A stretch of DNA of 64,000 nt from Knoxdaviesia capensis (GCA_001510575.1 LNGK01000005.1:3224574-3288573); one strand, 5' to 3'. Shown: positions 46,641-60,057, counted from the first letter of the stretch. Translations and numbers: made by a program. The notes: generated from the sequence alone by a model not told the origin.

Positions 46641-48529
46641 TCTCGCTTCTGCACGCCCGTTATATTGCACCATGCAACCATGCTCTTTTCCAGCCTGGTC
46701 AGTTGTGTTTTTGCGTCGGGTCTAGCGAGCCACAGTAATCCCATCCCCCTGCCTAGTCTCGATGTGGATGTAGCCCTAATCTCGCAGGCTTGCTGAAATG
46801 GCTTCCCCCGTCCGGATCCACTCCAGCCATTGTCCTCCGTTCCACACTCACTAGTTATCTCATGGAACGCACGTTCAAGGGGCGTCTTCTCGCTTCTGTC
46901 TGCCGATCCTGGCTGCTATATCTGGTGCATCATGGAGTCAGTCTCCAGAAGATAGCTGCTCTGTGATACACACACAACCTCCGCCTTTTCGTTCTGACGG
47001 ATCAAGCCACAGACTGGCCACCAGCTCCGGGCAATTCCCCCAAGCCACATCTTACGTCTCACCGCCTCAGCATCTCTATCTCCCTGGTGTTTCTATTTCT
47101 ACTTCTGTTTCTGTTTCTCCTTCTGACTCTCTCCCTTCTCTCTGGTGGCCGTTCGGTAGTCGTCCTTTCAACGGTGCCCTGATACGCACCATGCACGCCC
47201 CAGGGGCCGATAAGCCGCCACAATCAGAAGAAGGCATAAAAGCGCAGCAAGAGGGCGGACTAGCCCCCATCAGGTTTAACCCTCTTCTCGTCGTGGGATT
47301 TGGTATCGGTGGCAGGCCCAATTTCCAAGTAAGATGCAGATTACACCTCGGTGTTCCTGTTACGTTTTTCTTTCCCCTCCCCCCGGCCTATCACTTCCGG
47401 AAAGCGTAACCAAGAAAGAGAGAGAAACAGAAAGAAAATGAGCGCAGATCGTCGTCATGAACTCCGCCCGTTCCCCCCACCGAGGGTCGTTGGAGAATCC
47501 CACCCGCGTGAAGAACACACACACACACACACACAACAAAGCATGAAATTATCTGGAGCAGGTTCTGCGCAGGGGAAGATCAATCGACCCCAGCCAAACT
47601 GTTGATTCTCTCCCTCTCTCCCCCTGGCCAGCACATCACAGCATCCAGCATCCCTGTACCCGAGCCCCAACTAGGTCCCGAAGCGGAGAAGCCCGGGATG
47701 GGAGCACAAAACAGGTCGCCGGGGTGGAAAGCAAGCTTGGCGGGATTGCACTTCCTCGACACTCCCAAAGGCTATTAAGTGTCCAGGACAGTGCAGTAGA
47801 CAGAGACAGCAACACCAGGCTGGATACCTGGTGTAGGGTGCATCATGGAACTGGCAAGGAGGATCGAGTGTACCTCAACCGGAACCAACTGTCGCGGGCT
47901 TCAGCGCAAGTTCTGATCATGCCATTCCTTCTCTCCCCGCCCCTCCCCTCCCCTGCCCTGTCCTGCCCTCCAACTTCACCTGCACACCTGCAGGGGGGGG
48001 GAAGGGGGGGCCAGGGCCTCTTCGTGATATATGACACGCCGTTAACTCACGCAAGGAAGCGGAGTCAACTTTCACACAGACATTGCAACTTCGCCCGTCT
48101 CCGAGCATCATTAAACTACCCTCGGCGCTTGAACATGACAGCTCAGAATCAACTATCTTTTTGAGACTATTCTATCATGGCGGAACAAGAGCAAGAAAAA
48201 AGGAAAAAAGGAAAAGAAAAAAGACAAAAACACCTCGACCCTTGGCCCGCATCCCCAACCCACCCGCCAGTAAGACTGCCAAGCAAAAAACAACAGGTCA
48301 TATCAGAAAGCAAAAGGATTTCATAAAGGAAAAGGAGAGAAGCAACGTGAACAAAAGCGAACCGGGGGAAGATACCATAAAAAAGAAACAGCAGGAAAAG
48401 ACGTCCAGACCCGTTTGGGCCACCACCGAGAAACAACGCCACTCAACTCACCTCAAGCGTGGGGGAGGGGGGGGAGGGCAAGAGGAACGAAGACACACGG
48501 CCAAAGACAGACACATCAACACCTCTCCG

Positions 48530-49945
48530 CTATCGCTGGCGCTTTCCCAGCTCCTCCATCTTGTACCCCCGCGTGCCATTCGCCCCCTGCTCCTCGTTCA
48601 TCTGGAAGTCCACCCGCACCAGGATGCCCTCGGTGCTGACCTCGCTGTGGCTATCTCTGTAGATCTTCTTCTCGTGGATGTTCGGCGGCGGGCCCCCCTT
48701 GGGCATGCTCAGCCGCCCCGGCAGGTCGTCGTCGCTGTTGAGGATGATGCTGTGGTGGCGCTGGCTGCGCATGGTCCGTCGGCCACCGCCTCCCAGCGAG
48801 ACCCCCGCCAGCCGGCTCTTCTGCGTGCCGCTGGTGTTGATGCCGCCCGCGCTGCTGCCCTTCGTCGCCGACGTCGTCGTGCCGCTCTTGCCCTTGAACA
48901 GCCGGTCGTAGATCGGCTTCAGCCCGGGCACGGAGAGCGCGATCAGCGTCGCGCCGATCTCGGACACTTCGATCACCAGCATCGGGTTGTACACCCACGA
49001 CATGTCCATTTCCCACTGGCCCTTGATGACGAACACCAGGCGGGTGATGGAGATGCCAATGACGCTGTGGCAGAGTCTACGTTAGCATTTCGGTAATATC
49101 CGTAGTCGTAGTCGTAGTCGGCAGAGTGCAAAACTTACAGAATGCCCGGCAGGAGAATCAGTCCAAGCTCAATCTTACGCTTGCGCGGCATATCCAGAAT
49201 CCGCAACATCGCAATCGGGATCGAGAACAGCAGCACATCGCACAGCAGCGACACCGCCGAGTTGACGCTGTACACAATTCCCCACTGCAGGCACGTGTAC
49301 TTCTCGACGCCCGGCTGCCAGTCGTACGGCCACAGGCCCGTGACCGGCAGACAGTGGAAGATGATCAGGAACAGCTGCGGCAGGTAGCCGGCCACCAGCA
49401 CAGCACCCACAATGCGGATGGCAATGGCAAACGAGTCGTGCGCGCTGCACAGGCGGAAGTACAGCGCGAGACCCGACATGCGGCAGATCAGCAGTGACGT
49501 GGTGTACACGATGTGGGCGGCGAAGTCGAGGATCTCCGAGTCTTCGACTGTGGAGAGCGGCATCACGTACATGACGAACTCGTAGTGGCGGCCCGAGCCA
49601 ATGTTGATGAGGATGATGCAGAGAACGACAAACGGGATGAGGGAGAGCTGGCATGTTACACTACAGTCAGTATTTCATTCATCGGACATATTTGAAGCGC
49701 ACCCCGAGTGCAAGGGCACTTACAAGGCCAACCACGGCAAACCCGTCGTCAAATCCAAACCGCTTCAACAAGAACGCCCGCGAGAAAGCCCGGGCAATAA
49801 CCACGGCCGCCGTCAGCACGGTAACGAAGATAATAGCCGAGATGGCCTCCGGGTCGCGAGTCTCGCTGAGGTACTCGGCCGAGAACTCTTCAGGCACGCG
49901 GCCGGCCTCGATGGCCGCGGTCACCAACGGGTTGATCGACGGCAT
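48530..49945 (-). CDS. PTH11-type / fungal rhodopsin-domain integral membrane protein
   Basis: Proposed CDS complement(join(48530..49064, 49139..49647, 49724..49945)), 421 aa. Both introns have GTAAGT donors, CTGAC or GCTAAC branch sites and CAG acceptors, in frame. The protein has a short N-terminus, about seven hydrophobic helices between residues 34 and 290, and a hydrophilic C-terminal tail of about 120 residues rich in Ser, Gly and Arg. The family signature is present at the end of helix 1: Arg residues, then FGFDDGFAVVGL. A WPYDWQPGVEKYTCLQWG loop before helix 5 is also typical of this group. There is no N-terminal CFEM cysteine domain. Members of this large fungal family are annotated as PTH11-like receptors or rhodopsin-domain proteins and are thought to sense surface or chemical cues; ligands are mostly unknown. 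The cytosolic tail may couple to signalling. Confidence 0.87.
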
Positions 49946-52805
49946 GGCACAGAAGGAATGTGTGGGAAAGAAAGTCAAGGAGTGGGTGGTTGTGTATCGT
50001 TGGTAAAGAAGAATGAATGAATCACCAAGAGGAGAAAAAGTCAACCTTATAGCCTCCAGTGAAGAAGAAACAGGAATCACAGGCTCACGCAGTAACTGGC
50101 GAAAAAAAAGAAATCACAGGGAAAAGGAAAAGACAGCGAGGGGGGCGGCACTCTTCACAGTCATATAACTTGTAAACCGTTGTCGTGATGGTCCTATCAG
50201 GAGTGTATCAGTGGAAATCCTCGTTTCTCGCGTCCTGAGAAGTCACTGGTGCGTTCAATAAGCGAGCCGTTGGATGTGGTTGCAGCGAAGCCGGCGGATG
50301 TCTGGATTCCCAATTCCTATCGTGTATCAAGCCCCAGAAACGTGATAGTCGGCCACCCAACAACTCTGGTCTGGGGCAAGATTGGGAATGGGTGGTGGCG
50401 GGCGTGGGAGTGACTGTGTGGGAGATGTGAGTGACCCCCCAAGCAACGATTCACAACCATGAATCACGGATTCGGCGGCGCTCACTTCCGCCCACAGCCT
50501 CCTCCTGCACATCCTGCCATCTGCACGTCCTTCCACCGTCACACAGTCAGAAGGGCCTGGAATCGCATGTGTGAATAATGGGGTTAGCTCCAGGAGAGAG
50601 AGAGTGAGAGTGAGAGGCACACCAACAACGCTCTCTATTTTCCTGCTGGTTCCGTAGTCCCCCATCGACCTTGGCCTCTCTTGAAACCGCGAAGACCCAG
50701 CCTCCCGACGTGGGATCGGCCATCTCGCTACGCCGCAGACTACGCCGAGTCTGTATTCGCGGCGGTCATTTGCTTACCATTTGGGTAGGGGCATTGTTTT
50801 TTTCCTGTGGGGTTTTTCTTTTTGTTTTTTTTTGTGTCGTTTTCTGACATCTCATTTTTCCCCTGCCTTTCTCTTTCTCTTTTCGACCCTTCTCGCTCGT
50901 GTAAGTCGACAAAGGGGAGAAGATACCAAACCAGACATCATTCCCACCCACACTGCACTCGTTATCTCCTCGCAGTCTTCGTCCGTATTGTTCATCCAAC
51001 AAGCCGTTTGTACTGTAGACTACAGCGGACTTATCAGCGGGCACTGGTTCAAGCCACCCGAACTCGGTAATTTCTCGCACTCTCTCACTCTCCTGATTCT
51101 GACGCTGACAGCGAGGCCATGGGAACAGCCAAAGAACATCAGCAAGAAAAACAAAAAAAGATCGGCGGTCCTTTGCTCTTGTTTAGATTTGGCACGGGGC
51201 TTTTGGTTCCTTTTTTTTCCGACCGAAGCCGCGGACTGTGCCGCGCTGATATCTCCCTTTGTTCGAAAATTTGCCCTGCATCAAATGCTCCCCTAAACCA
51301 CGAAGGACTGCAAATGTTGGTAATTGGCCGCATGGAGAGGGTTTCGTGCTGGTTTTTTGTGCGTCAACCGAGATGGTGGTCTTTTCTCTGGCACCGCAAA
51401 AGGCCCCGCCGGCCTGTAAGGTGTAAGTAATGTGCTCTGCATAATCCGTGCGTTAGTTAGCAGTTGATCTCTCCGGTGTTAGTGTATGGAGGCACTCACT
51501 CTTCCTGCTGTTGCACCTGGGCTTTCCTCCCATACACACCAGATCTCGGTACCTATTCGAGAGAGGCTGGCTCACAACTGACAAAGGTGATAAGGCAGTG
51601 GCGGTAGGTTGCACTCGTGGAAAACACGGCGGCCGTTTTTCACTGCAGGGGTAGCCGAAGCTGAAATGCAAACGAGCGACCATCTGCTTCTTCATCCCGC
51701 ACTAATGCAGTGGGACCCTGTCGACTTGCTTGGCTCCCCTGAACACCACCGAAAACCGCCAACCGAGAGAGAAAAGGGCACACGCATTCTCTCTCACACA
51801 CTTGATAGGTAGTCTGTTGTGGCGTTGACAAGCGTGTATTTGAAGGCGGCCCCCAGCGGCCTAGCGCGCCCCCAGTCTGTGTGTCTGTCTGTCTGTCTAT
51901 CTACCTACCTGTCTATGTGTCCTGACTTGTCTCTTCTCCGGACTGCAGGCTTGACAATCGTCGATTTTGCCCGTTTTCCCCTGCTGAGGCAGGCCCCAAA
52001 AGCCTCAGAAAAAGTCGCGGGATCCACCGGTTATCTCTGAACGCGAATGGGAAGTAGGAGTATCGTTGAATTGGCTGGGGAAACGTGTTTTTCCGTCGTG
52101 GCGGCTTTTTCTGCGCGGGGGTTTTGAAGAGCGACCAGCTACAACAGATTGGTGGAAGTGCCAGAGGCCCGTGGAGCAACCAAGATGAGGTTGAGATTAG
52201 AACGGGCCATGACTCCCCCTCTTCATCATCTGTGCCGTCGTCGACGCCAGAGAAAAGAAAATCCCGAAGATGGCGAGGACGGGCTCGATCGATCTTCCGC
52301 CGTCGATCAGCAAGCAGAATTCTATCAAAAAGAGCCAACTGGTCTGCTAAGAAACCCACAGCAGAGAGCTTTGACACCGAAGATGCAGCAGAGTGTGACG
52401 CCGAAGAAGCGGCCAAAACACCGGCGAGATCACGACCAGATAGAACGCACAGGAGTAAAAAGAAAAAGAAAAGAAAAAAACCCTCCGAGTATGCATTTGA
52501 GTTCCCAGTTAAGCGGGAAGCAGGACGATTCATTCACGCGCAAGTTCAATGCAAACGAGGAAAGAACGAACGGCACCAAACCGTGTTTGAGGGTTAGGCC
52601 CTACGAAACCCTAAATCCACCAACAACCCCAAATCCGGGGACGGCCGGGCTGACTAAGACAAAATTTTGCCGGTTTCACGCTGGTAAAGCCTCAACCGTC
52701 CCCTCTCTGTGGCTCTCGGAAGTGATCTGATTGATGATGATCGGACCGGAGAGGATTTTCGGCTTTTTCACATCCAGTAAACCACACAACCAACATACAG
52801 CAATC
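49946..52805. other. Divergent intergenic region between rhodopsin-like gene and HEM12; uncertain ORFs
   Basis: The left part should hold the promoter of the minus-strand membrane-protein gene and the right part that of the haem gene. The only sizeable frames are two overlapping plus-strand ones at 52085-52597 and 52149-52730, both Arg/Lys-rich and without known domains. I do not call either as a gene. A TTAGG/CCTAAA-rich patch lies near 52594-52615. No tRNA or transposon was seen. Confidence 0.45.
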
Positions 52806-54319
52806 ATGACGCCCCAATTCGAACCGTTGAAGAACGATTTGCTCATTAGAGCGGCGTGGGGTGAGTTTCCAAGCTTTCTGTGAGGTCAATGGCTGTTTTT
52901 GCTAACATGGTTGGGTTTGTTTGTCTGCAGGCGAGGAGGTTGAACGGCCGCCCATGTGGGTGATGCGACAGGGTCAGTGCTTTGCTTGGTGAACCGCCCG
53001 CCCAAATGAGGTGTCCCCGTTGATGTGCAATCTCCAATGCTTCTTCTAGACAAGACATTGAAGTGCCAATTGGGCATGGGCATCTCCGTTGAGCTATTTG
53101 CGCCCTTTTGCACTGGGTTTTGCTATCGAGAGACCATATACTAAAGGGCTCCCCACCAAAACACAAACAAAATAGCCGGCAGATACCTCCCCGAGTACCA
53201 TGAAGCCAAGGGCACACGCGACTTCTTCGAGTGCTGCCGCGACCCGGAGGTCTCGTCGACGCTGACGCTGCAGCCGGTCGAGCGCTTCGCGGGGCTGATC
53301 GACGCGGCGATCATCTTCTCGGACATCCTGGTGATCCCGCAGGCGATGGGCATGACGGTGGAGATGGTCGACAAGAAGGGCCCGCACTTCCCGGACCCGC
53401 TGCGCAGCCCCGATGACGGCCAGTTCGCCCGCGTGGTCGCCGCACAGCCCGTCGCCGCCGCCGCCGAGCTCGACTACGTGTACCGCGCCATCACGCTCAC
53501 CCGCCAGAAGCTCGCCGGCCGCGTCCCGCTGATCGGGTTCTGCGGCGCCCCGTGGACGCTGTTCTGCTACATGGTCGAGGGCGGTGGCACTAAGCTGTTC
53601 GCTGAGAGCAAGAAGTGGATCTACCGCCACCCCGAGGAGTCCAAGGCCCTGCTGCAGCGCATCGCGGAGATCTGCGTTGAGTATCTGGCCCTACAGGTCA
53701 AGGCCGGCGCCCAGGTGCGTGTTACACGCCGTGATGATGCAGCTCGCCCATAAGCCTCACTCTCCGTTCAATCATCCATCCGTCGCAGGCTCCCAACACT
53801 AAACTCCCCAACCCCCAACCCCCTAACACCAACTAACACGCTTCCTCTTTCCAGCTGGTCATGGTCTTCGACTCGTGGGCCGGCGAGCTCTCGCCCGCGT
53901 CCTTCGCCGAGTTCTCGCAGCCGTACCTCGGCTACATCGCGCAGCGCCTGCCCGCGCGGCTCGCCGAGCTGGGCATCGCCCGCGTGCCGATGACCGTGTT
54001 CCCCAAGGGCGCCTGGTACGCCCTGGACGCCGTGTGCGACCTCGGCTACAACGTCGTCGGCCTCGACTGGCTGGTCGAGCCCGCCGACGCCGTGCGCACC
54101 CGCGGCGACCGCGTCGTCGCCCTGCAGGGCAACGCCGACCCGGGCGTGCTGTACGGCACGCGCGCCGCGATCACCAAGGCTGTCGAGCACATGGTCGACG
54201 GCTTCTGGAAGGGCCGCCGCCGCGGCTGGATCGCGAACCTCGGCCACGGCATCACCCCCGGTGTCAAGCCGGACGACCTGCGGTTCTTCTTTGAGGAGGT
54301 GCATCGCTTGACGAAGTGA
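52806..54319 (+). CDS. HEM12: Uroporphyrinogen decarboxylase
   Basis: Proposed CDS join(52806..52860, 52931..52972, 53176..53714, 53855..54319), 366 aa, the usual length for this enzyme. Donors are GTGAGT, GTCAGT and GTGCGT, acceptors TGCAG, AATAG and CCAG; frame is continuous. It catalyses removal of the four acetate carboxyl groups of uroporphyrinogen III to give coproporphyrinogen III, in the cytosol, as the fifth step of haem synthesis. Hallmarks are all present: MRQAGRYLPEY (residues 30-40, substrate-binding Arg35), AAIIFSDILVIPQAMGM (about 76-92, catalytic Asp82), GFCGAPWTLFCYM, and the C-terminal NLGHGITPGVKP with the conserved His. No organelle signal is visible. Third-position GC is very high in exons 3 and 4. 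A very secure call. Confidence 0.97.
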
Positions 54320-55597
54320 GCCGGTGGGGGGGTGTGTGTGTGCGGCGTCTCCTGGGCGTGCGTGTGGGATATTGCGGACGGGCTGGGCACCAAAAAGGAA
54401 CAACCGGGGGAACGCCATTGTGTAGCATGAGCACGTTGTCCAAACACCTGCACTGATTCTAGATGATAGCCAGTGGGTGTTTCCGATAGCACCACATAAA
54501 ATCTCGATTCCACCAACACACCAGCGATACCATCACCAGAACTTTAGTGTCTCAGACCTAGCCAGTATGTTAAAATAGAAGAACAAAGTTCACTGCCAAT
54601 CATTCCTGATCACGCCATATGTCAACACAATCCAAGTAAATGGAATCAGGCCAAGACAATGCATGTCTCGGTGTACACCCGCGATGTAGACCGTTGTATT
54701 AGGACTAGCGGGAGACATCACACGCCCATTCCCCTCCAATGCAACCCTAACCCTAAGGATCCATTCCAACGCAAACGATGTCCTCCCGGAAAATTCTTCT
54801 TTTTTGCTTCTTGGACGCGGCCAGCCTAAACCTAAGCCGGAGAACCGTGATGGAAGAGTTTACTGAAGTTTTTTTAAGTTTTTTTTTCCCATGCTAAAAG
54901 TTCGAGGAGCTATGTGGCGACCCTGGGGTTGACGGTCACAATAGAAGGGGGGATGGAGAACGGCGGCATTAGTACGTACTATGGGCATCATTGTATCCAG
55001 AACAGCGCTTGTCCACGGAAGAAGACAAAAAATATACACACGCAACTACCGCATCCATCAAGAGAAAGAGGGAGATCATGGAATAAAACAAGAAAGTAGC
55101 ATTAGAATTCGTCCACCCATCCCCGGTAGTTTAAGCAAAAAAAGGTTCATGAACAGCTCATTATAGAATAGAAAAAGTGAACTCCATGCTTCCAGTACTT
55201 TTTTTGTCTCATCATTGCCAGATTAAAACACCCAAATATCCAAAGAAAACCAAAAAAAGAAAATACATAGCAGGAGGAAAAGAAGTCGAAAAGAAAAGAA
55301 GTTGTTCAATAAAGACAGTCGCTCCCAGAACGGATCATAAGCGGCGGCCGGCGGCAAAAAGGGGCAATATACAAGAACGGAGAAGGCAGTTGAGACAGAA
55401 TGCCGCGGGCTGCAAACAGGTGGTTTGTTGCTGGCGAGAGGGGGTATAATTTATCTTCCGAGAAAGGGCGGGGGGGAGTCATCGGCCGACAGCGTCAGGA
55501 GGGGGTATTATATAACAGAACGAGGTCGAAAGATGTGAAAACGAAGAGAAGACATTATAAGAAGCGAAGAAGACAGCGTGGGCCCGGGAAGGGAAAT
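54320..55597. other. Convergent 3' intergenic region, no gene seen
   Basis: This lies between the stop of HEM12 (+) and the stop of the DUF3602 gene (-). It contains a double CCCTAA telomere-like motif near 54744 and A-rich low-complexity stretches from about 55,020. Frames are short. It should hold both 3' UTRs; the DUF3602 gene seems to have an A/G-rich 3' flank on the plus strand. Confidence 0.5.
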
Positions 55598-56078
55598 CTA
55601 CTTCCGGAAGAAGGCGCGGGCCTTGGAGGCCAGGTCGTTGCTCTTGCGGTCGAGGCTGCGGCGCTGCTCGGAGCTCTTGCGCGACTCGTCGTCAATGGCG
55701 TGCTCGGGCACGTCGAGGATCTCGGCGGCGAACACGTTGCCGGCACCTCCACGGCCGGAGTGCATGTTTCCGGAGGAGCGGCGGCGGGGGGCACTGGATG
55801 GGGAGAGAGAAAGTGTTAGTTACTGCTGGTGGGTGGGTGGTAAGGCAGTGATCGGTGGTTAAAAGAGCGAGAAAGACTTACGCCTCAACGTCCTGGGCCA
55901 CACGGGCCTCGTAGGGGCTGTTGTTCTTGGCCATGTTGCCGGATCCTCCACGGCCGGTGGTGTACATGGCAGCCTTGATGGTCGGGGTCTGCAGATCGAT
56001 GGGGGTGATCTTGGGCGAGAGGCCGGCGGCAGCAATGTTGCCGGCACCGCCGCGTCCGTGGGAAGCAAGAGCAGACAT
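55598..56078 (-). CDS. Small DUF3602 (Par32-like) protein with GRGG-x-GN motifs
   Basis: Proposed CDS complement(join(55598..55793, 55882..56078)), 130 aa. The single intron has a GTAAGT donor and a CCAG acceptor and keeps the frame. Three copies of the family motif occur: GRGGAGN at 8, GRGGSGN at 42 and GRGGAGN at 79, each followed by a hydrophobic residue. The C-terminus is charged and ends in AFFRK. Proteins with these motifs form the fungal DUF3602 family, which includes yeast Par32/Amu1, a TORC1-linked phosphoprotein controlling ammonium transporters. At 130 aa this is shorter and simpler than the yeast protein, so the same role is not assured. A good TATA box and a Kozak-like start suggest strong expression. 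The family call is firm, the function open. Confidence 0.88.
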
Positions 56079-56253
56079 GGTGGTTTTGGGGGGTTGTGAT
56101 TGTGGCTTGTGTGAGGTAGTGGGAGTTGGTTCTTGGTAGAAGTGAAGAGTGTGAGAGTGTGTGATAGACTCAAGAAACAAGAAGCTGCTGGTTGCAAGGG
56201 ATGTATGAAGATTGGAAGAAGCGGCAAGGAAGAAGAAGAGGAGCAGGAGATGG

Positions 56254-56261
56254 TTTATATA
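56254..56261 (-). promoter_or_regulatory. TATA box of the DUF3602 gene
   Basis: On the minus strand this reads TATATAAA, about 180 bp before the ATG at 56078, followed by a C/T-rich leader. Spacing and context fit a strong core promoter. Confidence 0.55.
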
Positions 56262-58866
56262 GAAAATAGGAAGTTGTAAGTGGTAGTCTATCTGATGAGA
56301 TGATCTGAAATGTTGTGATGATGACGAGATAAGTGAATGGTTGTTGGATGGAAGCAAGTTGACGAGGCAGCTATATATATCGCCGCCAAGGCTGGGGTGT
56401 GTGCAAGTTGGAGAGATCGACTTACACCAGTTCGTGCAGCAAAAGAATGCCAGAGTGCATGCAGATGCAGCAGAGCAGTGAAAGCAGAAACCACCACTAG
56501 AACGAATAAGTTACGTACTAGATCGGGTCGGCGGGTTCCAAAAAGCGCTGCGTGCCTGGAACGGACCCAAGTCTAAAGTTTTTTTTTTTTTTCTTTCGAT
56601 GACTGGAGCCCAGAATAGATCACACGGCGTAAATAAAATTTTTCGTCTTCTTTTTTTCCATTCTTTTTGCCTTGTTCTTTTTTTCTCGTGTCCATTTTCT
56701 TTTCTTCCCTTGCTCTTCCCCCGCCTTGTTTCTGGAGCTCCCCCTGTCCCAGCACAAGGAAGACGATGAAAATTTTGGTGGTAGCTTGGGGAGGCAGACC
56801 GGGGCCATTGAAAAAAAAAAACTCCAAGACAGCGAGGAGGAACAGAGCAGATCCATTACCCTCCTGGCTTCGTCTCTCTGTGCTGGTCTCTGTGGTTGGT
56901 GATGCACACAGAGCCGAGTGTACATATGGCAGAAGAGAGGGGACACGAAGAGACACACCCCTCAGTACCCGTATGTCCTCCAAACGCAGCAGGTAGTGGA
57001 AGCAACATGTACGAATACTGTACACATTTCCCCAGACAAATGATGTGCTTTAGGAAAAGAGAGGGGGGGCGTGCGGATGTGTCAGAGAATGGCCAAAGAA
57101 AAAATAAACCCACGAAAGAGGGAACGAGGGGCGTGTAAGTGGCGGCGGCCATTCCATTGGGGCGAGACCGACGGCTATTGCACGCCTCAGGAGGACACCG
57201 ACCGGGGCAGTGACCAGAAGCAAGCGGACGGGGAAGGGAAAACGTGTGTCGCGCATGCGTTTGAGTCGTCGGTTCAGTGGTCCGTCGTCGTGTTTGCTGG
57301 CCGTCCGGACATACATATCGTGCGTCTGGAGGTTGGCCATGCACCGGACCGCAAGACTGGCTGTCGTGTCCCGTTCCCCGTGCCTGGATGGCTGGAGGAT
57401 GGTGGTCTTGATTGGCTCGCTATTAGATGAGTACACTGGATGTAGTGGTCGATGATGATATTCACACAATCATCCCACTGCGGCTTGGTGGCTGTGAGGT
57501 GAGTGAGGGGTTGAAGCATCTTCATACGGTAAACGGCAATGCAAGAAAAGAGAGTTGGAAAACACTCCAGCATCGTGGAATGCACTTGCGTGTTCACGTG
57601 AACGCAAGAACACCACTCGGCTGGTCTGAACCTTTGTTCGCTCCTTCCCAAGCCAGCGCACAACCGCCCCGGGAAATCCACAGCCCGTGCTACGACGGAA
57701 CGAGAGCACACATTCTTGACTGACTTACACTTTCTTTGCCGACTCTCGCAGCAGAAATTGCAGTTCGCAAATCATATTTGGAAGAGGACCCAGCCAAGCA
57801 CGCATTTCGTTCGCCAAGCCAGAAAGACACAGCTGACAGCTTGGAAGAAGCCAAGGGGAAGAAAAAACACCCTGGGGGATTTCCTCATCTTTTTCTTTTT
57901 TTCTTTTTTTTTTCCTTTTACCCCCTTCGGTGGGCTTTCCCGGTCCGGGGGGCGTTTGGCCCCGAAGCTTCTGAAGCGCCCACGCCCCCTGCCATTGGTC
58001 ATGGGGCCAGCTCAACAGCGGACCGCTGATACAACGAGGATTTTTTCGGGGTTTATGGACATTTTCTCATTCAGCGCTGGTTTGCCAGGGAGGCAGTGCC
58101 CTAAAGCCGCGCTGCAACAGCGGAACGCACGCCTACTGGTCTCGCCGAGCTCCTACAGCCAGTTTCTTTCTCCTCGGGCGGCGCGCGGTTCGGTGTGGTC
58201 GCCGCTCGGGGAGACATGCATCGTGAACCAGCCAATGGTGGCCTGCGGACGAGGCACACAAGAAAGTCCGTGTGGTACTTCCTGTATACTTGTTGAAGCC
58301 GTTCTCAAATGTTCTGTCCCAGGGTTCCATCCGGTCATCTGATCACTACCTTCTCCAAAGAATCGTCGTCACCACGACCCGTGGCCAGCAACAGCTTCCC
58401 GTTCCCAGTTATTCGCATGGAAGAGCAGGTTTTGTTTTTCTTTCTCCCTCCCTGCTCTTGTATGTACCACTCCATATACCCAAGCACTGTAAAGAACCCT
58501 TCAGCCCTATGCGAAACCTCCATGTTTGTTCCCTGGTCTGTATACAGAGTAAAAATCTTCAGTCTCATCCTCCACAAGGAACAGCTCATCCAGCCACGAT
58601 GTTGTCCATTGTGTGTTTAACAGCGGTGGGTGGATGCAGGCAAGGAAAAAAAAAAAGATGAAAATTTAAACGTCACAACTGACCAGCGTCGTATGCCAGG
58701 TCTCGGTGTCTAGGCCGAAAGAAGCGTTCCCATTAGCCAACCGAAACGTAATAGCAACCCCCCCAGGTGTCAGAAAATGCATAATTGGATTAAAGCCCTG
58801 CGCTACCACATAAGCGCGCCATAGTACGTACCTTTTTGGCCATCTGTGTTTTGTCGTCGTGATTTT

Positions 58867-58867
<1 letters not shown>

Positions 58868-58904
<37 letters not shown>
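58868..58904. repeat. (TG)n microsatellite
   Basis: About 18 uninterrupted TG dinucleotides in intergenic DNA. Length may vary between strains. Confidence 0.9.
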
Positions 58905-58906
<2 letters not shown>

Positions 58907-60032
58907 ATCTCCTTTGGGTATTGCCATGCGAAGCCGAAGGAACCCCAACATTTCCACTCCAGCATGCCAGTCAAGACCGGCTTTGTCGGCGTCTCTAGCC
59001 GATGGTATGCTGTTGGCTGCTGTGCTGTCGATGCGTTTGTACTCTATCTATCGTAAAAGTCAGCCCGTGTTCTACGAACAACGTCTAGAACGCCGTAGAT
59101 TCAGCTCCAGGTTTTATGGGGACCCGATAAATATCAATTTTTCAAGAAAGAATGCCCCAAAAGAGACGACTTGGTCCACTTGCCCCTCGAGTCTTCGAAG
59201 AAAAAACGGCCTCTCGAGATGTGCCGGTGTGTGTATGTGTGTCCTGCACCAGACCTTGGAGCAGACAGAAACAAAAAAGGAATCTCCAATATCTTGGTCT
59301 ACCGGACCAGCTGACCACAGGCGTTGCTGGATCCGTGCCGTAGGCCTTTCTCCAACTTTAGAACCGCATTCTCAACTGCCCTTCCCCGCCAAACACGACG
59401 TCCCTCTGGTGCCCTTCTCTCTCCACAGTCCTGGTGTGTCTTGGCAAGGAAAAGCGTTTTCTTGACCCTTCATTTCTCCCAAACTCTGGACGAAGAGGCG
59501 GGGGAGCTGGCGATCACGTTGCATCCGTTGAGAGAGAGAGTGTGTGTGTATGTACTGTATGTGTCCCCGGTCCGCCCTCCCCCTTACCACAACATACTTT
59601 CGCCGGCTCCGCACCTATCAGATCGTCCCGTGAGCTTCCCCGCAAAATCATGCCCTGCCCTGCCCTGCCTCCACCGAACCCTGGCTTTTCTCTTCTTTTT
59701 TTTTGTTCTCTGTGCCTTTTGTGCCCCTGTTGCCCTGCTCTCGAAATGCATTCGTCATTTCAATAGCTTTGAAAAAAAAAATTTTGCTTCCACGTCTTGG
59801 AATATGTTCCATGTGATTGATAAACTGGATTTCCAGTCACACATGGTACACCTCGCTTGTTGGATATGTGCGTGTTAGCTGGACTGGGGCGACCGAATTT
59901 CGCCGCTGCGCGTGCCTGAGCCAACCGGTTGCAGAGGCGGTGGCTCGGAACTCGTTCAAGATGGCCAGCTGACCACCATCTTCCCTCAGCTGGCTGGGCT
60001 TTCCCTCTTATGTGCATCACAATTACAGAGCA

Positions 60033-60057
60033 CATACACACACACACACACACACAC
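60033..60057. repeat. (CA)n microsatellite
   Basis: About 12 CA units with one interruption near the start, intergenic. Confidence 0.85.

Larger units (their letters stand above)
45693..48529. other. Intergenic region with several simple repeats, no gene supported
   Basis: This lies between the start of the amidase gene and the 3' end of the rhodopsin-like gene, both on the minus strand. It holds TTAGGG-like boxes just upstream of the amidase (45697-45740), a pentanucleotide tract (46041-46090), TG/TC-rich repeats (46350-46450), a (CTG)n tract (46613-46640) and a C-rich tract near 47936-47970. Open frames are short or low complexity. The amidase promoter is probably in the first 500 bp. Confidence 0.5.

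Noticed and set aside
48083..49096. 337-residue plus-strand frame
   Set aside because: Overlaps the last exon of the rhodopsin-like gene on the other strand and shows only low-complexity basic sequence.
57716..58342. 208-residue plus-strand frame
   Set aside because: Includes a Phe/Ser homopolymer-like run from T-rich DNA; no family resemblance.
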